Positions 20,353 through 27,986 of a stretch of 64,000 nt of DNA are shown here, piece after piece. Position 1 is the first letter of the stretch; every line of letters begins with the position of its first letter. Both the position numbers and the translations under genes were made by a program. The DNA is from Henningerozyma blattae CBS 6284 (taxonomy: Eukaryota; Ascomycota; Saccharomycetes; Saccharomycetales; Saccharomycetaceae): NCBI RefSeq assembly GCF_000315915.1, contig NC_020191.1:496001-560000 (forward strand), read 5' to 3'. A model generated the notes under the pieces. That model was not told where the DNA came from. It did no database searches and worked only from the letters and a program-made list of their open reading frames with translations.

Positions 20353-20813
20353 GGCTATAAACTATTAATTATATTGCTATTATTGCTGCTATTGATTCTC
20401 TCTACTCTATCAAATAGTACCTTTGAATTTTTTTTTCTTTAAGTGACTTTAAACGCCTATTGAAGTAATAAAATAAAAAAGAATTCCCTTTTTATTGCTT
20501 ATTTCTTTATCCATTACTCAAAGGCTCTTTCTTTCTCTATCTTCATCTGATTGATAATATTGAATTTGGAATTTCTAGATTCATACTGAAAGAAAAAAAA
20601 ATAACATAAAAATATAAACTAAAAAAAACCTTAAAAAAACTACTGTTTACTGTATTAGAGTGCTTCAAAAAGGGTATACATCATATCTACTTTCGTTGCT
20701 AAATTGAAAAAAAAATAAAAAAAATTTAGAAAGAAGAATTTTTTTTCCTGTAATAAACACTTCTATTTACCATATACTAACTCTTCTCTTTTTACTATTA
20801 TTATATACTTACA

Positions 20814-22067
20814 ATGTCTGATATTGATGATACTACAGATGCTAACCAGCAACTCTCTGCTACTTCTCCGCACAACGCAAACTCGGTAACCACTGACTCC
20901 ACCGATAACCAAGTCAGTTCCACAATTACCAATTCAAACTCCGCTGTCACAGATCCAACAAGTGATTCTGTAAATACTCCAGGAAATCAAGATGTCGTAG
21001 CAACTGCAGGGAACTCCACTGCAGGGAACTCAGTCGATACCCCAGGTTCAGGTTCTGCTACTGATGGTCCTAAAGAAAGAAGAAAAATAGAAATTAAATT
21101 CATTGAAAATAAAACAAGACGTCATGTCACATTCTCCAAGAGAAAACATGGTATCATGAAAAAGGCTTTTGAGTTATCTGTACTAACAGGTACTCAAGTC
21201 TTATTATTGGTCGTTTCAGAAACTGGGTTGGTCTACACTTTTTCCACTCCAAAATTCGAACCAATTGTTACACAACAAGAAGGTAGAAATTTAATTCAAG
21301 CTTGTTTAAATGCTCCAGATGATGATGATGACGATGATGGTAATAATAATAATGACGGTGAACAACAGAATGTCATCCAAGCTAATGAACAAGCTCAAAT
21401 GGGTCAAATAACAAACGGAATGACTCAACAACAACAATTGGCCACTCTTCAACAACAACAGCAACAACAACAGCAACCGCAACAACAGCAAATGCAACAT
21501 CCTGCCATGGGTATGAACCCTCAACAAGGTCAACAAGGTCAACAAGGCCAAATACCAACCTCTGTAGGTGAACATTTACAAAATCAATTACAAAAGACTG
21601 CGGATAATGGTATAAAGCAAGAATTACAAAAACCAATGGATCAAAACCAAATGGTTGGAATAATACCTAACCATAATCAAAACGTTCAAGTTCAAAACGC
21701 TCAAGGTAATCCACATCTGATACCATTACAGAATGGTGCCGCCATGCAACAGCATATGGCTCAACAACAAGGTAATCCAATGCAACAACAACCACAGCAA
21801 CAACAACAACCACAACAACCTATTGGTGGTATGATGACTAATGAACAATTACATGCTCAACAACAAGCTCAAGCACAACACGCACAAGCCCAACAAGCTC
21901 AAGCTCAACAACAATCTCATCAACAAATGATGCAAGGCCATCCTGAGATGCAGGGTAATCCAAATCAACAACAAAACTTCCAAAACTTAGCCAATCAATA
22001 CTTAAGTTCAGATCAAAATGCTGTTTATCAACAGTATTTCCAAGAATCTCAACAAGGTCAATATTAA
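20814..22067 (+). CDS. MCM1: MADS-box transcription factor Mcm1
   Basis: A 417-residue protein. The MADS domain lies at about residues 85-145 and is essentially that of Mcm1: RRKIEIKFIENKTRRHVTFS, KRKHGIMKKAFELSVLTG, then VSETGLVYTFSTPKFEPIV and GRNLIQACLNAPDD. This is followed by an acidic run and a Gln-rich C-terminal half. S. cerevisiae Mcm1 has 286 residues with the MADS box near residue 18; here an extra Thr/Ser/Asn-rich N-terminal region of about 65 residues and a longer polyQ tail account for the difference. Mcm1 binds CC(A/T)6GG-type boxes with partners such as alpha1, alpha2, Ste12, Fkh2 and the Arg regulators, controlling mating type, cell cycle and arginine genes. No ARG80 duplicate is next to it. 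Confidence 0.96.
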   Translation: MSDIDDTTDANQQLSATSPHNANSVTTDSTDNQVSSTITNSNSAVTDPTSDSVNTPGNQDVVATAGNSTAGNSVDTPGSGSATDGPKERRKIEIKFIENKTRRHVTFSKRKHGIMKKAFELSVLTGTQVLLLVVSETGLVYTFSTPKFEPIVTQQEGRNLIQACLNAPDDDDDDDGNNNNDGEQQNVIQANEQAQMGQITNGMTQQQQLATLQQQQQQQQQPQQQQMQHPAMGMNPQQGQQGQQGQIPTSVGEHLQNQLQKTADNGIKQELQKPMDQNQMVGIIPNHNQNVQVQNAQGNPHLIPLQNGAAMQQHMAQQQGNPMQQQPQQQQQPQQPIGGMMTNEQLHAQQQAQAQHAQAQQAQAQQQSHQQMMQGHPEMQGNPNQQQNFQNLANQYLSSDQNAVYQQYFQESQQGQY

Positions 22068-22275
22068 GTAGCCATAAAGCAAAAAAAAAAATGGTTTCAT
22101 TTAGATTAACTTTGTTTTAAATTTTTTTTTTTTTGATTTGTGTTTAATTTGATTGTTTCTACTTTATCTTTTTTAATTTTAAATGCTTTTTATGATAAAA
22201 TATTATTCTATCGCCGAACTTATCCATTGAGTGTGAATTTATTACTATTACTATTTTTCTTATTTCTATTACTAT

Positions 22276-22307
<32 letters not shown>

Positions 22308-22327
22308 NNNNNNNNNNNNNNNNNNNN

Positions 22328-22360
<33 letters not shown>

Positions 22361-22591
22361 TATTTCTCCTCACTTAGACTTTTTTTTTTCTCTGAAGTAT
22401 AACTTTTTCAACTTTCAGCTTATTTTCAAAATCGTAAAAGAAAAATATTATTAATAAATACAGTCGATATACAAGTTATATATTTCTATAGAATATAAAC
22501 ATGTGGAATATCAATAAAGATCAACAGAAAATACATGTCATTAAAATTAGTAAATAAAAATCAAAATAAAGCAAAAGAACGTTACATATAA
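22068..22591. other. MCM1-GTO convergent spacer with AT microsatellite and assembly gap
   Basis: Both flanking genes end here. It contains an (AT)n microsatellite at about 22281-22362 interrupted by 20 undetermined bases (22308-22327), so the true length of the repeat is unknown. The open frame spanning the gap is an artefact. Confidence 0.85.
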
Positions 22592-23662
22592 TTAATCTTC
22601 CAATGGTTTGATATCTGGTCTAAAGCCTAATGCTACAGTCTTGTTTGGGTTTAATCCATTGGGCATAAATGAATAAAATAATTTAATATGTTTAAAATTG
22701 GTCGTTAATTGAAATTCTTTATAATTCCAGTATAAATTTCTTAACCAAAGATGAATACATGGGAAATCATATCTTATAGCTCCCAAATTAGTTTTCAAAT
22801 AATTAAAGTAAATTGCATCAAATCTGATAAGTGGAGCAAATAGAGTAATATCTGATTCAGTAATATGATCAGTGATAATGAAAAAATTTCTCAAAATTTC
22901 CTTTTCATTATCTTTACCGTACTTTTTGACTAAGACTTCGTAACGGTTTTTTAATATTTCTTCAACTTTTTTCAAACTATCAAATAATTTATGTAAATTT
23001 GTTTCATAGTCTTCCTGAGTCTTGGAATAGCCTGTCTTATAAACACCAGAATTAATATTTGGATAAGCCCATGAATGAAATTCTTCAATTTCTTTAGAAA
23101 ATTCTTCAGGCAATAAATCAATTTTTTTTGTATTAGGGTTTGACCATTTGTCAAATACACCACTATTTAATATTTCAATTATATCACCACTTTGGTTATT
23201 AACAATTTTTTTAGTCTTTGTATCATATAGGACAGGAATAGAAAGAGCACCTGTGAAATTGGGGTTGCTTTGTAAATATAAATCTTTTAAATCCTTAAAT
23301 CCATTGAATGGATCAAACGTACCATCAATATACATTCTTTCAGTGCCAGGTGTACAATCTAGAAATGAGTTTGTTTCATCTTTATTAGGCAAAATAACGC
23401 CACCACATATTTCAAAAGGTGTATCTTTCTTTGGGTTATCACCGTCCTTGAGCTGCATAAATTTCCATCCATTTGGCCCCTTTTCCCAATGAGTTACAGT
23501 CAAACCGATAGTGCTCTCTAAACCTTTCAATGCTCGAGCTAATAGAGCTCTATGGGAATATGGACAACCAAGACCAACATATAGCCAGTATCGTTTGTCT
23601 TCTGGTTTGAAAATAGGATGATCCCAAGAAATTGTATCAGTAAATTCTGTATTATTTGTCAT
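22592..23662 (-). CDS. Omega-class glutathione transferase / glutathionyl-hydroquinone reductase (Gto1/Ecm4 family)
   Basis: A 356-residue protein, the size of S. cerevisiae Gto1, Ecm4/Gto2 and Gto3 (about 356-370). The thioredoxin-like N-terminal domain has RYWLYVGLGCPYSHRALLAR, where the Cys of the CP-SH motif is the catalytic residue that forms the mixed disulfide with glutathione. It continues with IPVLYDTKTKKIVNNQSGDI and the C-terminal helical domain with ITESDITLFAPLIRFDAIYF and HLWLRNLYWNY. Gto proteins act as thiol transferases. The Leu-Gly-Cys-Pro context and the LARALK helix look closest to Gto1. The C-terminus ends in PLED, so no peroxisomal tripeptide is visible. It is transcribed divergently from another GST-fold gene at 24425. 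Confidence 0.88.
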   Translation of the reverse strand: MTNNTEFTDTISWDHPIFKPEDKRYWLYVGLGCPYSHRALLARALKGLESTIGLTVTHWEKGPNGWKFMQLKDGDNPKKDTPFEICGGVILPNKDETNSFLDCTPGTERMYIDGTFDPFNGFKDLKDLYLQSNPNFTGALSIPVLYDTKTKKIVNNQSGDIIEILNSGVFDKWSNPNTKKIDLLPEEFSKEIEEFHSWAYPNINSGVYKTGYSKTQEDYETNLHKLFDSLKKVEEILKNRYEVLVKKYGKDNEKEILRNFFIITDHITESDITLFAPLIRFDAIYFNYLKTNLGAIRYDFPCIHLWLRNLYWNYKEFQLTTNFKHIKLFYSFMPNGLNPNKTVALGFRPDIKPLED

Positions 23663-24424
23663 GCTGTTTTTTATAGTTGTTATTTATAATTGGTTAAAGT
23701 CTTCGAAGATTCGGTTAAGTAATGCAGTATTCTTTTGATGAGCCAATAAAATTGAAATAGTTTTTACCTAGAACTATTTCAATTTCTTTATATAAGAACT
23801 TATTTTATTATTAATTATAAAGTATTTTCTTTTATAGGAACGTTTTCAAATTTCCCATAATTCCAATTAGGTAATTACATTTTTGATATTTGTATGGCAC
23901 GCATTTTGACTTTTTTCCAAATCCTTTAATTTCCCAATATATACATTTCCGTTAGTCAACAACTTTTCTGAGTTACTCAGCAGAATTCAATGATTTCAAA
24001 TGAGAATTTCGGAAATAAATTAAAACAAATTTAAACGATTGTAAAAGACACGATTATCAATTAAAGCCATTGGATGATAAATTGGATTTTAAGTGAGATG
24101 ACATCATTTGAAGGCATCATGCATTTGGTGAATAGATAATTTAGATCAGGAAAGTATCAAACTAAAATTAAATAAAGGAGCTACGGGTGAATAGTGCTCA
24201 CGCAATACCAAGAGGGTTTCTAATATCGTATGAATACTTGATAACTAAAACAGTCTTAGATATCAATTTTTTGAACTATTAAAGGGATCAATATTTTCTT
24301 GTATTCTAAAGTTGTACCTTTTTTGAAAATATTTATATGTATACATCATAGAAAGAAAATTAAGCAATAGTCAAAAAAAAAAATAAAAAGGCAATCACTT
24401 AAGCACTCACATAACAAAAACAAA
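23663..24424. other. Shared divergent promoter region of two GST-fold genes
   Basis: No gene seen. The 762-base AT-rich region contains poly-A/T runs near both start codons and a short inverted repeat pairing AAATAGTTTTTACCTAGAACTATTT-like arms near 23755-23781. Promoters for both flanking genes must be here. Confidence 0.4.
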
Positions 24425-25078
24425 ATGTCCCAAGGTACTTTGTTTGTCAATGACTTTCCAAGAGGTATTGTTGCTAAAAGATTGGTTGAGTTTTATAATC
24501 TAGATGTTAAGATTGAATCCACTTCAAGCCCAACATTTATAAAGGAATTTCCGTTAAAAAGAATACCAGTTTTCATTACATCAGATGGTGTAAAATTGCA
24601 AGAAATGACTCCATTAAGTATTTATCTTGCTAATTTCATTAGTGATAAAAAAGTTAAGGCTCAATTGCTAAGTGAAGGTAATATTTTGGACCAAGCATTA
24701 CAAGGTAAATGGATGTCGTTGTCCAATACTGATTTTTTTACATGTGCAGCTAATATATTTTATATGTCTGTTGGTAACTGGCAATATTATGAAGAATTGG
24801 ACGAAAAATTTTGGAAAGAAGTTAACGCAGCTGCTTCAGTTTTCGAGGAAAGATTATCGAAAAATAATTATTTAGTTAATGATAATATCACATTAGCAGA
24901 TTTGATTACAGGCGTACAATGGGCATTTTCATTTCAACATATCCTCGGTGAAGAATTCAGATCTAAATATCCAAGTATTGAACCATGGGTTAGAAGAGTT
25001 ATTGGTGAGCCAATCTTGAAAGAACAATTTAAAGATTTCAAATTACTTGAAAAGAATTGTGACTCTAAATTTCATTGA
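24425..25078 (+). CDS. Stand-alone eEF1B-gamma N-terminal (GST-like) domain protein, YGR201C-like
   Basis: A 217-residue protein. It begins MSQGTLFVNDFPRG like S. cerevisiae Tef4 and Cam1 (eEF1B-gamma) and follows their GST-like domain throughout: FPLKRIPVFITSDGVKLQEM in the N-terminal subdomain, SLSNTD, and ITLADL with YPSIEPWVRRVI in the helical subdomain. It stops just after the FKDFK segment that ends this domain in Tef4/Cam1. The Lys-rich linker and the conserved C-terminal EF1G domain are absent, and nothing resembling them follows in the next few hundred bases. S. cerevisiae has one comparable domain-only paralogue, YGR201C, of unknown function, so this is probably a real gene rather than a truncation. 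Sequence is diverged from both Tef4 and Cam1. Confidence 0.85.
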   Translation: MSQGTLFVNDFPRGIVAKRLVEFYNLDVKIESTSSPTFIKEFPLKRIPVFITSDGVKLQEMTPLSIYLANFISDKKVKAQLLSEGNILDQALQGKWMSLSNTDFFTCAANIFYMSVGNWQYYEELDEKFWKEVNAAASVFEERLSKNNYLVNDNITLADLITGVQWAFSFQHILGEEFRSKYPSIEPWVRRVIGEPILKEQFKDFKLLEKNCDSKFH

Positions 25079-25409
25079 TTGTTACCAGATTTTGTTCATA
25101 TATATATATATATATATATTTTCTTTTTTTTTTGATAAATGTTAACTACTAGAGCCTTGATATATAAAGGATCTTATTTCTAAATAACGCTCTTATTTAC
25201 TATAAAAATAAATATATTTAAGCCAGGTTCAGTACTTAAAGTTAAAGATATAGATAGATAAATAATATATATCGAGCAATTGAATTGTTATATATATATA
25301 TATATTGTTTAAGCCTATGCTGTGACATACAGAAGTATTAATAGGTGTTTATAACCATATCTATATCCTATAGATCTATTCTTAGTCTTATTAGTTATAT
25401 TAAGTACTG

Positions 25410-25621
25410 GGATTCAAGAGAGTTAGATATTGTTATACAGTGTTTAAGATGTAAAGACGATTACTTAATTTAGACATATATAGTAAATACTATAACTAAA
25501 ATGAATATATTTCTTAAATAGTGTTTTTCGATATAAAAAGAAAAACACGTTTTAAACAATAAGTCACATGATAAAAAGTATTTTACCACTTAATAGAAAA
25601 TGATATAATCATATTCCGGCA
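25410..25621 (-). mobile_element. Solo LTR-like copy (TGCCGGAATA start)
   Basis: About 212 bases are repeated, in the same orientation and at roughly four in five identical positions by eye, at 32674-32883. On the minus strand both copies open with TGCYGGAATATGATTAT, resembling the TGTTGGAATA start of yeast Ty LTRs, and end near TTGAATC. I read it as a solo LTR about 580 bases from tRNA-Leu. No clear target duplication was found. Confidence 0.6.
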
Positions 25622-25767
25622 GCCTTATCACTGCTCAATCATTATTTTATTTTTCTGTGTCTAAATAGAGTTAGTTTTAGTATTATTTGATCCTAATTAT
25701 ATAGTACCCATATTTTGGGAAATACCATTATTTTGTCCACTCCTATGACTCATTTTTCTACAATTAA

Positions 25768-26041
25768 TGTTGTAAACCAACTTAGGAGTACGATACACTT
25801 AAATAGTAATTACCAAAACTAAACTTAACAATCTTATTAACTTAACACCAGTTAATACTTCGAACTTACGAATATAATTGTTATTCTTCTTAAACTAAAT
25901 AACTATATAAAAGAACTATAAATTTATGTCTTAAGTCTGAAAAAGCTGGCCTTTAAATACTTTTCAAAGGTCAACGCCAGCTTTTCCATTTTACTTTAAT
26001 TGGACTGTTTGTAAACTTACTTACAAGGGTAGGAGTGCCCA
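25768..26041 (+). mobile_element. Probable second solo LTR upstream of tRNA-Leu(UAG)
   Basis: It starts TGTTGTAAACC and ends GGGTAGGAGTGCCCA, with a TATA-like ACTATATAAAAG at about 25903-25914. The end shares AAGGGTAGGAG with the LTR ends at 30791 and 32618. It lies about 160 bases upstream of a tRNA, the favoured target of Ty1-class elements. It contains a strong hairpin (25941-25985). Boundaries are estimates. Confidence 0.45.
25941..25985. repeat. Inverted repeat / hairpin
   Basis: AAAAGCTGGC at 25941-25950 is perfectly complementary to GCCAGCTTTT at 25976-25985, with an inner CTTT/AAAG pairing, leaving a short loop. The following T-run makes it look like a transcript-end or LTR R-region hairpin; yeast does not use intrinsic terminators, so the role is unknown. 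Confidence 0.8.
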
Positions 26042-26199
26042 GTTTAAGTAATGCTGGCTAACTAGTAGAGATTATGCATCGAACCGATATTCACAGGTAT
26101 GCAACTAGCAGTTGCTCAGTGTTATGTATAATTTCTAGTTAGCAACTTGTAGATAAGTATAAAGTCAATCTCTTCTACAACAATTAACAACAACAGTTA

Positions 26200-26301
26200 G
26201 GGAGGTTGGCCGAGTGGTTTAAGGCGTCAGATTTAGGTAGACCCTAAAACTTGAATTCTCTGATATCTTCGGATGCAAGGGTTCGAATCCCTTATCTCTC
26301 A
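26200..26301 (+). tRNA. tRNA-Leu(UAG) with intron
   Basis: The acceptor arm GGGAGGT pairs with ATCTCTC, followed by discriminator A. The D arm contains GGCCGAGTGG (A box) and the T arm GGGTTCGAATCCC (B box). The anticodon TAG is at 26234-26236 in stem TCAGA/TCTGA, and a 20-base intron runs from 26238 to 26257, one base 3' of the anticodon as usual. The intron CCCTAAA can pair with the anticodon region. The long variable arm (TATCTTCGGATG) is class II, as for leucine. It closely matches the S. cerevisiae tRNA-Leu(UAG). A T-run terminator follows at 26302. It reads CUN leucine codons. Confidence 0.97.
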
Positions 26302-26613
26302 TTTTTTTGGAATTTTTTTCTCTGATAGTTGGTAATCACGTGATTTATCCCCAATAAGCAAAATTAAACCAATTGATAGTTAATTCTATAATATATATAT
26401 ATATACTTTTTAATCTAATTGATTATTACATTTATTAGAATCTATCTGTTTCAATTTTCTTCTAATGCGAATTTTCTTATTCTTTAAAGGTTGCATTTAG
26501 AAAAGGAAAAAAAAAATGAAATCAAAATACTATAGGACAAAATAAAGATGCAGTAGAAAGAGAAATAAAAAAAACAAGCAAAAGTGTGTTATTTGAGTAT
26601 AATACGACGAGCC
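26302..26613. other. tRNA-Leu to RSM26 spacer
   Basis: A T-run terminates the tRNA. An ATCACGTGAT palindrome (about 26336-26345) follows; the same palindrome lies downstream of the other tRNA-Leu near 34167. The rest is AT-rich with a TA repeat near 26392-26405. Confidence 0.5.
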
Positions 26614-27408
26614 ATGTTTCAAAGATACGTTTATAAACGATTAATAAATGATACGATTCTTAAAAATAGAAGAAGCATCCATATGATGCCTACATTACCT
26701 AATAATGAAACCTTAATTGCCAATGGTATACCTAACATATATAGTGGTAAAGGGTTTTCTGTTGCCTGGGAAGATCGCCAACGATATTTAATTGAAAAGT
26801 TGAATATGGTTACTAATGGGACTACTTTTGAATCTATGTACCCTTTCCATATCATGTTGCAAGCAAAAAATCGTAAAGATCAAGCACATATCTTTAATTT
26901 GGCATCTAGCGTTCATAATAATCACTTATTTATTGAAAATATCTTACCCAATGGGGCAGAGGATGCTGTTGGACCAAGTAAATTATTTTTAAATAAAGTT
27001 GAGAAATCGTTCAATAAGTCATGGGAAGAAATTAAAAATGAGATTATTGAAGTTGATTCCAGAAAAATTGTTGGACAAGGGTATATCTTTTTAATAGAGA
27101 ATTCTGATAAAAAATTCCAATTGCTTAATATTCAAAATAATGGTACACCATATTATTTCCCTATGAATCAAAGCCATGATTTGAACCATGTTTTACAACA
27201 AGATGAAATTGAGTTATACCATGAACTAAAAGAGATTGTAAAGGATCCAAAAGTAAAGATAAAGGATTATAGCATACCCATCATATGTATCAGTCTGTGG
27301 GATCATAGTTATTTGAAAGATTATGGAGTTGACGGACGTGAAGAATATTTGAAGAACGTTTTAAATAATTTGAATTGGTCTGTGATAAATAGTCGATTAT
27401 TCAATTAA
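26614..27408 (+). CDS. RSM26: Mitochondrial small-subunit ribosomal protein Rsm26 (mS42)
   Basis: I start at ATG 26614; the frame is open further upstream but only through a GTG. The protein has 264 residues (S. cerevisiae 266). The first 30 residues are basic (MFQRYVYKRLIND...NRRSIHMMP), a good mitochondrial presequence. The body follows the Fe/Mn-superoxide-dismutase-like fold used by Rsm26 and Mrp1: a helical half, then an alpha/beta half ending ICISLWDHSYLKDYGVDGREEYLKNVLNNLNW, which corresponds to the SOD W-x-H-x-Y region without needing catalysis. Rsm26 rather than Mrp1 is favoured because SOD1 is next door, as in S. cerevisiae (YJR101W and YJR104C); the intervening VPS25 and URA8 are missing here. 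The two genes are convergent. Confidence 0.85.
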   Translation: MFQRYVYKRLINDTILKNRRSIHMMPTLPNNETLIANGIPNIYSGKGFSVAWEDRQRYLIEKLNMVTNGTTFESMYPFHIMLQAKNRKDQAHIFNLASSVHNNHLFIENILPNGAEDAVGPSKLFLNKVEKSFNKSWEEIKNEIIEVDSRKIVGQGYIFLIENSDKKFQLLNIQNNGTPYYFPMNQSHDLNHVLQQDEIELYHELKEIVKDPKVKIKDYSIPIICISLWDHSYLKDYGVDGREEYLKNVLNNLNWSVINSRLFN

Positions 27409-27521
27409 TTAATACAACTTTAATTAAACACATGTAAATAAATTTTCGAAAAAAGCTTGATCATGTAATACTTATGAATATATATATAGTTAGATAGATG
27501 TATATGTATATACAAAAGTTT

Positions 27522-27986
27522 TTAAGCGGATAAACCAATAGTCCCACAAGCGTTTCTACCACCTGCGTTACCAGTCTTTAAGGATTCTTCGTTACCACCT
27601 AGACCCACGTCATCGGTACCAGCGTGAATGACAAAGGCTCTACCGACAACAGAATAAGGACCCATCAACTTGATAGTGTCGTTGACGATGGTACCTTTAG
27701 CGACACCATTAGCATCGGTCTTAACATTACCTAAATCACCTACATGTCTAATTTCTGAGGTCAAAGAACCATGGGTCTTACCAAATGGATTGAAATGTGG
27801 ACCAGCAGTTACACAACCATTGGTTAAATCACCAAACTGATGGATATGGAACCCACGTTCAGCATTTGGAGTATTACCTGTGATTTCGTATTCAATGGTG
27901 GTTGGAGCGTCTTCAGATTCTTGAGTAAGACGGACTAAACCAGAGACACCAGCAGAACCGGTTAAGATACAGACAGCGTTGACCAT
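27522..27986 (-). CDS. SOD1: Cytosolic Cu/Zn superoxide dismutase
   Basis: A 154-residue protein, exactly the expected length. All metal ligands and signatures are present: GFHIHQFGD (copper site), [12 protein letters not shown] (bridging and zinc His), HVGDLGN and zinc Asp region, [10 protein letters not shown], and the C-terminal [13 protein letters not shown] containing the active-site Arg and the disulfide Cys. The reaction is dismutation of superoxide to oxygen and hydrogen peroxide in cytosol and mitochondrial intermembrane space, with copper supplied by Ccs1. Codon usage is more biased than in the neighbours, as expected for an abundant protein. Confidence 0.98.
   Translation of the reverse strand: MVNAVCILTGSAGVSGLVRLTQESEDAPTTIEYEITGNTPNAERGFHIHQFGDLTNGCVTAGPHFNPFGKTHGSLTSEIRHVGDLGNVKTDANGVAKGTIVNDTIKLMGPYSVVGRAFVIHAGTDDVGLGGNEESLKTGNAGGRNACGTIGLSA

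Larger units (their letters stand above)
17240..20813. other. Unusually long MCM1 upstream region
   Basis: 3.6 kb with no gene I can support. It contains a 10-base tandem (17714-17761), a short AC-rich run near 18370, a TAA trinucleotide tract near 18690-18712, a GC-richer block at about 19090-19420 holding only short unrelated frames, and a TTACCCG Reb1-like site at about 19583-19589. From about 19800 on it is pyrimidine-rich leader-like sequence with splice-like signals (see separate entry). ARG80 and ARA2, which precede MCM1 in S. cerevisiae, are absent. Confidence 0.6.

Noticed and set aside
22140..22454. 104-codon frame spanning the undetermined bases
   Set aside because: It consists of AT microsatellite and gap and has no real sequence across 22308-22327.
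26584..26613. Longer RSM26 start
   Set aside because: The upstream frame begins with GTG, not ATG; the ATG at 26614 gives the expected length and presequence.
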